This document shows, piece by piece, positions 8,245-16,032 of a DNA stretch of 64,000 nt. Made by a program: the position numbers and the translations under genes. The notes beneath the pieces were generated by a model. It searched no databases. It saw only the letters and a program-made list of their open reading frames with translations, and had not been told where the DNA came from. Source of the stretch: Archangium violaceum (lineage in GTDB: Bacteria; Myxococcota; Myxococcia; Myxococcales; Myxococcaceae); contig NZ_CP069338.1 in the NCBI RefSeq assembly GCF_016859125.1, forward strand, positions 11,783,501-11,847,500. The letters are read 5' to 3'. How positions within the stretch are numbered: position 1 is the stretch's first letter; the number at the start of each line of letters is the position of its first letter.

Positions 8245-8276
8245 CCCACCTTCCTGGGAAGGTGGGTGTTCTGTTT
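8245..8276 (+). terminator. Hairpin between the two tRNA-Glu genes
   Basis: CCCACCTTCC (8245-8254) and GGAAGGTGGG (8257-8266) form a near-perfect hairpin. It is followed by TGTTCTGTTT, a T-rich tail typical of intrinsic terminators. It could end transcription after the first tRNA-Glu or act as a processing hairpin in a joint precursor. Confidence 0.6.
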
Positions 8277-8279
8277 CAC

Positions 8280-8351
8280 GGCCCTGTCGTCTAGCGGTTA
8301 GGACGGTGCCCTCTCACGGCACAAACTCGGGTTCGAATCCCGGCAGGGTCA
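8280..8351 (+). tRNA. tRNA-Glu (CTC), copy 2
   Basis: This is an exact 72-base duplicate of the copy at 8158-8229, with the same acceptor, anticodon CTC and T arm. The copies start 122 bases apart with an unrelated spacer holding a hairpin. A recent local duplication or gene conversion is likely. Confidence 0.95.
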
Positions 8352-8356
8352 CTGAG

Positions 8357-8396
8357 GCGCCCGCTTCTCTCTCCGAGAAGCGGGCGCTTCGCTTTT
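8357..8396 (+). terminator. Intrinsic terminator of the tRNA cluster
   Basis: GCGCCCGCTTCTC (8357-8369) and GAGAAGCGGGCGC (8375-8387) form a perfect 13-bp stem with a 5-base loop, followed by TTCGCTTTT. It ends the tRNA cluster just before the convergent response-regulator gene (stop at 8420). Confidence 0.85.
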
Positions 8397-8419
8397 GCGG
8401 GCTGAAGCGCCCTGCCCCA

Positions 8420-9388
8420 CTACCCCTGCTCGAGGCTCTCGCGGAAGACGGCCAGGGCCGAGGCCAGGGCCGCCTGGGCGCGCTGCAGGCTGCGCCGCAT
8501 GAGGAGCATGCGCACCCGCTCCGGCAGCGACTGCGGCGACGAGGTGCCGAACCCCACCAACTCCAGGCGCAGGGTGATGGCGTCCAGGAGGTCCGCCAGG
8601 TCCGCGTGCGGGCCCGCGAGCAGCACCACGTCCGGCGAGGCGGACTGAAGCCGCTCGGCGAGCTCCCACCAGTGCGGCGCCCCCGTCTCCAGCACCACCA
8701 CGGCCGCCCCCAGCAGCGCCGGCGAATCAGGAGGCAGCGCCACGGCCTCCAGCCCCTCATCCAGCAGGGTCCTCAAGGCCTCGGCGCTCCCCACCACCGC
8801 CACCTGCCCGCCAGGAGCCACCTTGCTGGCCTGCTCGTACGCGCGCAGCTGCGTCTCCAACTGCTCGCGCGCCTCGTCCGAGGCCTGTCCACCCGCGTAC
8901 AGCAGCTCGGCCGCCTCGCGGGCCACGCGCCTCGCCAGCTCGCGTCCCCTCACCCGCTCCGAGCGGCGCTCCAGCGCGGCGCGCACCTTGGCCCGCACCA
9001 GCCGCAGGTCCTCGAAGGGCTTGAGGATGTAGTCGCTCGCTCCGGCCGCGAAGGCCGCGATGACGGACTCCGAGCTGGAGTAGCCGGTGATCATCACCGC
9101 CTCCAGCGCGGGTTGCAGTGCCCGGGCCTCGGCGATCAACTCCACGCCGCCCAGGCCTGGGAGATTCTTGTCGGTGATGAGCACATCGAAGCGCTGGGAG
9201 CGCAGCAGCACCAGGGCTTCCTCGGCGTCCTCGGCCAGGCTCACCACCAGGTCCGGCTCACGCGCGAGCAACCGGGCGCACACGTCGCGCACCACGGGCT
9301 CGTCGTCCACCACCAGGACGGTCGAGGCGAGGGTTCCCCTACCCTCCTCACCCCCGCCGCCCTCATCCGTCTCGAAGGGGAGATCCAT
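8420..9388 (-). CDS. Response regulator with N-terminal receiver and unusual C-terminal region
   Basis: This 322-residue protein has a classic receiver domain at about 20-140: acidic VLVVDDEPV, phospho-acceptor Asp in VLITDKNLPG, the Thr switch in VMITGYSSSE and Lys in ILKPFED. A helical linker follows (about 145-200, AREAAELLYAGGQASDEAREQLETQLRAY). Residues about 205-300 look like a second, degenerate receiver-like alpha/beta domain (GGQVAVVGSAEALRTLL, GAAVVVLETGA, SPDVVLLAGPH) without an evident phospho-acceptor. No DNA-binding or GGDEF output is visible. It diverges from a small membrane protein and lies near a receiver-histidine kinase gene (10023-11180), a possible partner. Confidence 0.88.
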   Translation of the reverse strand: MDLPFETDEGGGGEEGRGTLASTVLVVDDEPVVRDVCARLLAREPDLVVSLAEDAEEALVLLRSQRFDVLITDKNLPGLGGVELIAEARALQPALEAVMITGYSSSESVIAAFAAGASDYILKPFEDLRLVRAKVRAALERRSERVRGRELARRVAREAAELLYAGGQASDEAREQLETQLRAYEQASKVAPGGQVAVVGSAEALRTLLDEGLEAVALPPDSPALLGAAVVVLETGAPHWWELAERLQSASPDVVLLAGPHADLADLLDAITLRLELVGFGTSSPQSLPERVRMLLMRRSLQRAQAALASALAVFRESLEQG

Positions 9389-9454
9389 GCTTTCCAGAAT
9401 CGCACAGCTCGCGTCGGACTTCGAGCAACGCCACGTGAGGCCTATGCTGTAAAC

Positions 9455-10051
9455 GTGGCGAGCTTCACGGATGCACTGGAGGAGAATCCCGCGCCGCGTC
9501 GGTTGGGAGACATACGGCTGCGGTACGAGCCCGGCCGTCTGCTGGGCGAGTCCCTCGCGCCGTCATTCTGGCGACGGCAGCTCCCGAGCCTCTGCGTCGT
9601 GCTGGCGGCCCTGTGCGCACTGGGCGCCGTGGTGGGCGTGTTGCTGGGCGGAGGCGACGAACGAACGCCCCCCGCGCCCGCGGCCCTGGGCGTGCTGGCG
9701 GTGGCCCTGATGGGCTTCGCGCTGCGGTTGGAGGGACAGCTCGGCCGGCGCCGTTTCGTGCTCCACTTCCCCACCGAACGCCTGCGGCTCGAGCGGCTGC
9801 GCTGGGCTCCGGGAGCCACCCGCGTCCAGTGGGTGCCCTTCGACGAGGTGTCCGCGGTGGAGGTGGTGGAGCGCGCGCCCGGGCGCTACGCGCTGGTGGT
9901 GGTGTGGCGCCCGGGTGGCATGGAGGGAGAGCACTGGCGCGAGGTGCTGGTGGAGCACATCGGCGCCAGCGAGCAGGAGGCGCTCTTCCGTGTGTGGCGC
10001 CTGCTGCACAACGCCTTCGGACTCAGGGGAGCTGGACTCGCCGGAGGGTGA
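9455..10051 (+). CDS. Hypothetical two-TM membrane protein with PH-like C-terminal region
   Basis: The 198-residue protein has an N-terminal cytoplasmic stretch, two membrane helices (about 49-71, PSLCVVLAALCALGAVVGVL, and about 80-97, ALGVLAVALMGFAL) and a C-terminal beta-rich region (RFVLHFPTERLRLERLRW, VQWVPFDEVSAVEVVE, YALVVVWRPGG). The pattern of a membrane pair followed by strands recalls bacterial PH-like domains, but this is only a resemblance. I chose GTG at 9455; other starts upstream lack support. It lies between two signalling genes, and its end overlaps the convergent kinase gene by 29 bases. Confidence 0.65.
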   Translation: MASFTDALEENPAPRRLGDIRLRYEPGRLLGESLAPSFWRRQLPSLCVVLAALCALGAVVGVLLGGGDERTPPAPAALGVLAVALMGFALRLEGQLGRRRFVLHFPTERLRLERLRWAPGATRVQWVPFDEVSAVEVVERAPGRYALVVVWRPGGMEGEHWREVLVEHIGASEQEALFRVWRLLHNAFGLRGAGLAGG

Positions 10052-11180
10052 TCTCCACCTCGGTGCCCTCCCCCGCCTTCGACGACAGCCGAACTCCGCC
10101 ACCGGCCTGCGTCACCAGCTCCTTGCAGATGGACAGGCCCAGGCCCGTGCCGATGCCCACCGGCTTGGTGGTGAAGAGCGGCTGGAAGACCTTTTCCATC
10201 ATCTCCTGGGGGATGCCGCAGCCGTTGTCCGCCACGGTGAGCAGCACGTCCTGATCACGCGAAGCCCACCGCACCTCGATGCGGCCCGGCCGGCCCGTGC
10301 CTTCCATGGCCTGCGCGGCGTTGACGATGAGATTGAGCAGCACCTGGGTCAGCTTCACCGGGCCGAACGTCACCTTCACCGGCTCGCCCATGGTGGTGAT
10401 GCGAGCCCGGTCACGCACCTCGGCGCGCGCCAGCTTCACCGCGAAGGACACCACCTCGGCCACATCCGCCGAGACCTCCATGTCCTCGCCGCGCGCCTGC
10501 GCCCTCAGCCCCAACGCCACCCCGCGCAGGTGATCCGCGCCCGTGGCCAGGTCCGACAGCAGCGACGGCAGATCCTCCAGCACGCTCGCCACCTCGGGCG
10601 AGGGATCCGCCGCCAGGTGCTTGGACGCGTACTGCACCACGCACTCCAGATCGCGCCGCAGCGAGGCCACGTTCTGCGACAGGTAACCCACCGGGCCCAT
10701 CAGCTCGTGAGCGATGCCGGCCGTCACCTGGCCCAACGTGGCCAGACGCTCGGCCTTCATCATCCGCCCTTCCACCTCGCGGATGCGCAGCTCCAGCCGG
10801 GCGATCTTCAAGCCGTCCTCGAGCGCGGCCAACACCTCGGCGCGATCCCACGGCTTGACGAAGTAGCGGCTCACCTGGCCGCGGTTCACCGCGTCGATCA
10901 CCGCCTGCATGTCGGAGTAGGCGGTGACGAGCATGCGCTTGGCATCCGGAGCCAGTGTGCGCGCGCGCTCCAGCAACTCCACGCCCGTCATTCCGGGCAT
11001 GCGCTGGTCTGAAAGAATGACGCCGATCTCACTGCGCTTCTGCTCCAGCAGCGTCAGCGCCTCGGCCGGTGTCGAGCAGCGAAAGATGCGGAACTTCGAG
11101 CCGAAGTTCGCCTCGAACACCCTCAGGTTGAGCGCGTCGTCGTCGACATAGAGGACGGCGGGGAGGTCAGACGGGTTCAT
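10023..11180 (-). CDS. Receiver-histidine kinase (hybrid with N-terminal receiver)
   Basis: The 385-residue soluble protein starts with a receiver domain (about 8-125: VLYVDDDALN, phospho-acceptor in VILSDQRMPG, Thr in MLVTAYSDM, Lys in FVKPWD). A coiled linker and a kinase core follow: H-box GQVTAGIAHELMGPVGYL, N-box LTQVLLNLIVNAAQAM, G1 box VADNGCGIP, F box FQPLFTTKP and G2 box GTGLGLSI. Receiver-first kinases usually act as phosphotransfer integrators downstream of another kinase. It has no membrane helix. ATG at 11180 is preceded by GAGAGGAATTAC, a good ribosome site. The partner is unknown; the response regulator at 8420-9388 is a candidate. Confidence 0.93.
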   Translation of the reverse strand: MNPSDLPAVLYVDDDALNLRVFEANFGSKFRIFRCSTPAEALTLLEQKRSEIGVILSDQRMPGMTGVELLERARTLAPDAKRMLVTAYSDMQAVIDAVNRGQVSRYFVKPWDRAEVLAALEDGLKIARLELRIREVEGRMMKAERLATLGQVTAGIAHELMGPVGYLSQNVASLRRDLECVVQYASKHLAADPSPEVASVLEDLPSLLSDLATGADHLRGVALGLRAQARGEDMEVSADVAEVVSFAVKLARAEVRDRARITTMGEPVKVTFGPVKLTQVLLNLIVNAAQAMEGTGRPGRIEVRWASRDQDVLLTVADNGCGIPQEMMEKVFQPLFTTKPVGIGTGLGLSICKELVTQAGGGVRLSSKAGEGTEVEITLRRVQLP

Positions 11181-11384
11181 GTAATTCCTCTCCGGGCCAG
11201 GCCGACCATCCACACTCCCGCCCTGCCAACCCACTGCGCCCACACCCAAGAGATACCACGTCACGAGCAAAACCCGATGGGCCGTGTTTCAAGCCATGAG
11301 AAGCCCTGGACGTACCGGAATCCCCGGCATACCTGCGGTCAACCGCCCCCTGAGCCAGGAGGTGAAGCGACCAGGCAGGAGCGC

Positions 11385-11696
11385 TCAGCGATGTGGCATG
11401 GGGGTCAGGGAGGGCTCGGTCGGCTCCTCGGTCTCTCGAGCCTGGGACTCCAGCGCATGCTGCACCGCGTCCAAGGACTCGAACTCCCGCGGGGCCAGGT
11501 TGCCCAACAGGGAGAGGACGACAGAGGGAGCCTCGTTCTCACGGGCCAGCAGGACGAGTTGCTCCGTGGAGAGTGGGAACACGGCCCCGAGCAGGGCCTT
11601 GTGGAGGGGTTGTGCCAGCGGTGCGGGTCCACCCATGCGCGTTTCCAGCTCCTTGATTCCCTCTTCGAGCCGACTGCGTCTGTCCTCGTCGTTCAT
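11385..11696 (-). CDS. DUF2795-like small protein
   Basis: The 103-residue protein has a short charged helical start (MNDEDRRSRLEEGIKELETR) and then a domain resembling DUF2795: AQPLHKALLGAVFPLSTEQ, LVLLARENEAPSVVLSLL and REFESLDAVQHAL. That family is described as small helical proteins of unknown role. ATG at 11696 has only a weak ribosome site, so the true start could be upstream. It diverges from the 70-residue gene at 11841. About 200 bases separate it from the kinase start at 11180, with nothing else recognisable between them. Confidence 0.6.
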   Translation of the reverse strand: MNDEDRRSRLEEGIKELETRMGGPAPLAQPLHKALLGAVFPLSTEQLVLLARENEAPSVVLSLLGNLAPREFESLDAVQHALESQARETEEPTEPSLTPMPHR

Positions 11697-11840
11697 CGGC
11701 TCAAGGTTAAGCAGCTCACGAAGGACTTGCGCGCCCTTTTCGACTCCTCGCCCAGCAAGCAGGGGAGCAGCCTCCATTGGCCTTCTCCCACCTGGGCCCC
11801 ACCCTATCCAGGTACTCCCACACGTCTGAGGAGAGACGAC

Positions 11841-12053
11841 ATGGCGGACAAAAAGGACCCGAACTACGCGGAGCGCATCGAGCACGTTCAGGCCACGCAC
11901 CCGGATCCATGGCCCGGCATCCAGGGCCGCTCCGAGGATCGCGAGACGGAGCTGCCCACGGGCACGAAGCGCGAGGATCAGGCCAGCGTCACCGAGGCCC
12001 AGCGCAAGCTGGAGCACGAGATACACGACGAGAAGGAGCCGACCCGCGAGTAG
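11841..12053 (+). CDS. Small highly charged hypothetical protein
   Basis: The 70-residue product is very hydrophilic (about one third Glu, Asp, Lys or Arg) and lacks a signal, helix pattern or metal motif. It starts at an ATG preceded by GAGGAGAGACGAC, a strong ribosome site, which is the best evidence that it is real. The family is not recognised. Such composition suggests an unstructured, perhaps stress-related protein, but nothing proves this. Confidence 0.6.
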   Translation: MADKKDPNYAERIEHVQATHPDPWPGIQGRSEDRETELPTGTKREDQASVTEAQRKLEHEIHDEKEPTRE

Positions 12054-12071
12054 CAGTAGGCCGGCGTCCGG

Positions 12072-12099
12072 GGCGGGCCGCCCGTGAAGGCGGCCCGCC
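12072..12099. terminator. Strong GC hairpin between convergent genes
   Basis: GGCGGGCCGCC (12072-12082) and GGCGGCCCGCC (12089-12099) pair perfectly over 11 bp with a 6-base loop. It sits between the plus-strand gene ending at 12053 and pdhC ending at 12114, so it could stop transcription from both sides. There is no T run on either side. Confidence 0.55.
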
Positions 12100-12113
12100 A
12101 GGCGCGGCACAGA

Positions 12114-13712
12114 CTAGAACAGCAGCCGCATCGGGTGCTCGAGCAGCGCCTTGAGCTCCCGCAGGTACTCGGCGCCGATGGCCCCGTCGATGACGCGGTG
12201 ATCGCCCGAGAGCGTCACCGTCATCAGCTTGCGCACCACCATCTGCCCATCGCGGACCACCACCTTGTCCGACACCGAGCCCACCGCGAGGATGGCCGCC
12301 TGGGGCGGGTTGATGACGGCGATGAACGAGTCGATGCCGTACATGCCCAGGTTGGACACCGTCAGCGAACCACCCGAGTACTCGTGCGGCTTGAGGCCCC
12401 GCTTGCGAGCCCGCTCGGCCAGGTCACGTGCCTCGGCGGAGATGGCCGACAGCCCCTTCTTGTCCGCGTCGCGGATGATGGGGGTGATGAGGCCGTCCTC
12501 GATGGCCACCGCGATGCCGACATCCACCGTCTCGAAGTGCAGGATGGTGTCACCCTGCAGCGCCACGTTGATCTTCGGGTAGCGGCGCAGCGCCATGGCC
12601 GCCGCCTTCACGATGATGTCGTTGACGGAGACCTTGGACTCGAGCGCCTTGGCCTCCTCGCGGATCTTCAGCGCGGCGTCCATCTCCACGTCCACCGAGA
12701 GGTAGAAGTGCGGCACGCCGGGCTTCACCTCGGCCATGCGCTGGCTGATGACCTTGCGCATGGTGGTGACGGGCACCGCCCTTGGCTCGGGACGCTCGCC
12801 CGGAGCCGCCGCCGGAGCAGCGGGACCCTTGCGCGCGGCGGCCGGAGCGGGCGCCTGGGTGAGCGCCTTCTCGATGTCGCTCTTCACGATGCGGCCGAGC
12901 GGACCTGAGCCCTGGACCTGGGAGAGATCCAGGCCCCGCTCGCGAGCCATCCGCTTCGCCAGCGGGCTGGCGCGCAAACGGCCTCCCGGAGTGGGAACGG
13001 GAGCGGCGGCCTTCGGCGCGGGCGCCGGAGCCTGGGCAGGAGCGGGAGCGGCGGCCTTCGGCGCGGGCGCCGGGGCCTGGGCGGGAGCGGCGGCGGCCTT
13101 GGCCCCACCCTTCCCCGCCAGGAACGCGATGGGCGCACCCACCTTGGCCATCTCGCCTTCCTGGACCACGATGCGCGCCAGCACACCGTCATCGTAGGCC
13201 TCGACCTCGAGGTTGGACTTGTCCGTCTCCACCTCGGCGATGGCCTGGCCGGAGGAGACCTTGTCCCCCTCCTTCTTCAGCCACTTGACGAGCTTCCCCT
13301 CCGTCATCGTCGGGGAGAGCGCGGGCATCACCACGGGGATGCCCTCACCCCCACCCGCGGGAGCAGCGGGCTGCGCGGCGGGCGCGGGAGCCGGAGCGGC
13401 GGCCTTGGGGGCCTCGGCCTTCGGAGCGGCGGGCGCGGCGGCCTTGGCTCCTCCACCGGCGTCCACCTTCTCGCCCTTCTCGCCGATGAAGGCGATGGGC
13501 GCACCGACGGTGGCCATGTCTCCCTCGGGCACGACGATCTTCAGCAGGTAGCCGTCGTCATAGGCTTCGATCTCGAGGTTGGACTTGTCCGTCTCGCACT
13601 CGGCGATCGCCTCGCCTGAGGAGATCTTGTCCCCCTCCTTCTTGAGCCACTTGACGATCTTGCCCTCCTTCATCGTGGGAGAGAGGGCCGGCATCTGGAT
13701 GGGCGTGGCCAT
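12114..13712 (-). CDS. pdhC: Pyruvate dehydrogenase E2, dihydrolipoamide acetyltransferase, two lipoyl domains
   Basis: This 532-residue core enzyme transfers acetyl groups to CoA in the pyruvate dehydrogenase complex. Lipoyl domain 1 is at 1-80 (lipoyl Lys in ETDKSNLEIEA, K43) and lipoyl domain 2 at about 123-200 (ETDKSNLEVEA). Ala/Pro-rich flexible linkers separate them. The E1/E3-binding domain is at about 242-282 (ASPLAKRMARERGLDL, GPLGRIVKSDI) and the catalytic domain runs from about 300 to the end, with the active site in DHRVIDGA near 504. The final LF ending is typical. ATG at 13712 is only 7 bases after the pdhB stop. No E3 gene follows; the operon ends here. Confidence 0.95.
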   Translation of the reverse strand: MATPIQMPALSPTMKEGKIVKWLKKEGDKISSGEAIAECETDKSNLEIEAYDDGYLLKIVVPEGDMATVGAPIAFIGEKGEKVDAGGGAKAAAPAAPKAEAPKAAAPAPAPAAQPAAPAGGGEGIPVVMPALSPTMTEGKLVKWLKKEGDKVSSGQAIAEVETDKSNLEVEAYDDGVLARIVVQEGEMAKVGAPIAFLAGKGGAKAAAAPAQAPAPAPKAAAPAPAQAPAPAPKAAAPVPTPGGRLRASPLAKRMARERGLDLSQVQGSGPLGRIVKSDIEKALTQAPAPAAARKGPAAPAAAPGERPEPRAVPVTTMRKVISQRMAEVKPGVPHFYLSVDVEMDAALKIREEAKALESKVSVNDIIVKAAAMALRRYPKINVALQGDTILHFETVDVGIAVAIEDGLITPIIRDADKKGLSAISAEARDLAERARKRGLKPHEYSGGSLTVSNLGMYGIDSFIAVINPPQAAILAVGSVSDKVVVRDGQMVVRKLMTVTLSGDHRVIDGAIGAEYLRELKALLEHPMRLLF

Positions 13713-13719
13713 ACGGTTC

Positions 13720-14706
13720 TCAGGCTCCCTCGCGGTAGAGGACCTTCTTGACGGCGGCGATGATCTTCGGAGCGTCCGGTTGGATCGCGTTCTCCAGATT
13801 CGCCGCATAGGACATGTTCACGTCGAGGCCGGTCACGCGCAGCACCGGGGCGTCCAGCTCGTCGAAGGCCTTGGACTGGATGATGTCCACCACCGACGCG
13901 CCGACACCGGCCAGCGGCCAACCCTCCTCCACGATGACCGCGCGGTTCGTCTTGCGCACGGTGGCGAGGATGGCCTCCTCGTCCAGCGGACGCAGCGTGC
14001 GCAGGTCGAGGATCTCCACGGAGATGCCCTCGGCCTCCAGCTGCTTCGCGGCCTCCTCGCAGAAGTAGTACATGCGCGACCAGGTGATGATGCTGACGTC
14101 CTTGCCCTCGCGCTTCACGTCCGCCTTGCCGATGGGGATGATGTGCTCGCCCTCGGGCACCTCGCCCTTGAGGGCGTAGAGGCGCTCGCCCTCGATCATG
14201 ATGATGGGGTTGTCATCACGGATGGCGGACTTGAGCAGGCCCTTGGCGTCCGCCGGCGTGGCCGGGGCAATCACCTTCAGGCCCGGGAAGTGCGCGTAGT
14301 TGGACTCGAGCGCCTGGCTGTGCTGGCTGGAGAGCCGGCCACCCGCGCCGCCCGGACCGCGGAACACGATGGGGCAGCGCAGCTGGCCACCCGACATGTG
14401 CCGCAGCTTCGCCGCGTTGTTGACGATCTGGTCCATCGCCAGGATGGCGAAGTTCCACGTCATCATCTCCACCACCGGACGCAGGCCCACCATCGCGGCG
14501 CCCACGCCCAGGCCGGCGAAGCCCAGCTCGGAGATGGGCGCGTCGATGACGCGCGCGCTTCCGAACCTGTCCAGCAGACCCTGCGACACCTTGAAGGCGC
14601 CCTGGTAGCGACCCACTTCCTCACCAATGAGGAACACGTTGGCGTCGCGCTCCATCTCCTCGGCGAGCGCCTGATTCAGCGCCTCGCGGTACATCAACTC
14701 GGCCAT
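13720..14706 (-). CDS. pdhB: Pyruvate dehydrogenase E1 beta subunit
   Basis: The 328-residue protein pairs with E1 alpha to decarboxylate pyruvate on thiamine diphosphate. It shows typical E1-beta landmarks: MYREALNQALAEEMERD at the start, FLIGEEVGRYQGAF, the ISELGFAGLGVGAAM segment, FRGPGGAGGRLSSQHSQ and the C-terminal swivel domain with SVEILDLRTLRPLDEEAI and RAVIVEEGW. Length and motifs match the alpha2beta2 E1 class found in Gram-positive bacteria, mitochondria and many deltaproteobacteria. It lies 52 bases downstream of pdhA and directly before pdhC in one operon. Confidence 0.96.
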   Translation of the reverse strand: MAELMYREALNQALAEEMERDANVFLIGEEVGRYQGAFKVSQGLLDRFGSARVIDAPISELGFAGLGVGAAMVGLRPVVEMMTWNFAILAMDQIVNNAAKLRHMSGGQLRCPIVFRGPGGAGGRLSSQHSQALESNYAHFPGLKVIAPATPADAKGLLKSAIRDDNPIIMIEGERLYALKGEVPEGEHIIPIGKADVKREGKDVSIITWSRMYYFCEEAAKQLEAEGISVEILDLRTLRPLDEEAILATVRKTNRAVIVEEGWPLAGVGASVVDIIQSKAFDELDAPVLRVTGLDVNMSYAANLENAIQPDAPKIIAAVKKVLYREGA

Positions 14707-14758
14707 TGTTGGCTCCGAATGCGAAATCCGTAAGCAGTCAGTGGTTGGTGAAAGAGGG

Positions 14759-15883
14759 CTAGCGCTTGAGACCCGCCGCCTTGTCCGCCTTCTCGGCCTG
14801 CTCGCGCGGCTCGAGATCCCAGGTCACCTTCAGCTCCTGGCCAGACGGGTACTTCGGCCACCTGGTCACCTTCACGCCCAGCACGCGCTCGCGGGGGCGC
14901 ACATCCTCCTCGCCCTCCTCGACGATGGTGTCCTTCCACAGCTCGTCCAGGCTCGGCTCGGGCGACTCGTCGGCGAACTTCACCGCCGCGTCCACCTGCT
15001 CCTTCACCTCGGCCTCGATGGCGTCGAACTCCTCCTCCTTCGCCAGGCCCTGCTTGATCGCGTAGTCCTTGAGGCGGGGAATCGGGTCGTTCTTGCGCTC
15101 GTCCTCCACCTCCTGCTTGGTGCGGTAGGTGGCGGGGTCGGCCATGGAGTGGCCACGGAAGCGGTAGGTGTTGGCCTCCATCAGCACCGGGCCGTTGCCC
15201 GCGCGGATGTACTCGACCGCGTCCTTCACCGACTCGTACATCTTCAGCACGTCCATGCCGTCCGCGGCCTCGTGGCGGATGCCATAGGCGTCGCCGCGCT
15301 TGTGGATCTCCGGCACCGCCGCGACGCGCGCGATGGCCGTGCCCATGCCGTAGCGGTTGTTCTCGCAGATGTAGAGCACGGGCAGCTTCCACTTGGCCGC
15401 CATGTTCAACGTCTCGTGGAAGATGCCCTGGTTGGCCGCGGCGTCACCGAAGTAGCACACGGTGACGCGGTCCTCGTTGCGGTAGCGGCTGGCGAAGGCC
15501 ATGCCCGCGGCCAGACCAATCTGCGCGCCGACGATGCCATAGCCGCCGTAGAAGTGGTTCTCGATGTCGAAGATGTGCATCGAGCCGCCCTTGCCCTTGC
15601 TGTAGCCGCCGGTGCGGCCGAAGAGCTCCGCCATCACCATGCCCGCGTCCGAGCCACGCGCCAGCGGCTGGGCGTGGTCACGGTAGCCCGAGAGCATGTA
15701 GTCATCGGGACGGATGGCCGCCTCGACACCCGCCGCCACGGCCTCCTGGCCGATGTACAGGTGGCAGAAGCCGGCGATCTTCCCGAGACCGTACTGCTGG
15801 CCCGCTCGTTCCTCGAAGCGGCGCATGAGGTACATCTTCCGGTACATCGTCAACAGCAGGTCCTTCGAGTACTTGCTGGCCAC
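14759..15883 (-). CDS. pdhA: Pyruvate dehydrogenase E1 alpha subunit
   Basis: The 374-residue subunit carries the thiamine diphosphate motif, here GDAAANQG followed about 20 residues later by LYICENN. Other landmarks are FCHLYIGQEAVAAG, GYRDHAQPLARG, the phosphorylation-loop region RFRGHSMADPATYR and GGSMHIFD. I chose GTG at 15883 because GGAGG lies 8 bases upstream; an in-frame TTG at 15889 is too close to it. It is the first gene of pdhA-pdhB-pdhC, and the 149 bases before it must hold the promoter. The C-terminus is slightly extended with a charged tail (EQAEKADKAAGLKR). Confidence 0.95.
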   Translation of the reverse strand: MASKYSKDLLLTMYRKMYLMRRFEERAGQQYGLGKIAGFCHLYIGQEAVAAGVEAAIRPDDYMLSGYRDHAQPLARGSDAGMVMAELFGRTGGYSKGKGGSMHIFDIENHFYGGYGIVGAQIGLAAGMAFASRYRNEDRVTVCYFGDAAANQGIFHETLNMAAKWKLPVLYICENNRYGMGTAIARVAAVPEIHKRGDAYGIRHEAADGMDVLKMYESVKDAVEYIRAGNGPVLMEANTYRFRGHSMADPATYRTKQEVEDERKNDPIPRLKDYAIKQGLAKEEEFDAIEAEVKEQVDAAVKFADESPEPSLDELWKDTIVEEGEEDVRPRERVLGVKVTRWPKYPSGQELKVTWDLEPREQAEKADKAAGLKR

Positions 15884-16032
15884 CGCCAATGCCTCCGTAC
15901 AGTGAGAGACCGCCCCGGGGACGGGAACGGCAGACGCCGTGCGCCTCCATAGCGCGCGGACATGGGACTGCAAGGGGTTTCGTACACCGAACAGGCGGGA
16001 AAGCCCGGATCCCGTCCATTGGGCGCACCGCG

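Noticed and set aside
8245-8276. A small RNA gene between the tRNAs
   Set aside because: The hairpin with a T-rich tail is better explained as a terminator or processing signal; there is no room for a separate transcript.
11181-11384. Possible gene between the receiver-histidine kinase and the DUF2795-like gene
   Set aside because: Open frames there are short, lack ribosome sites and show no recognisable domain.
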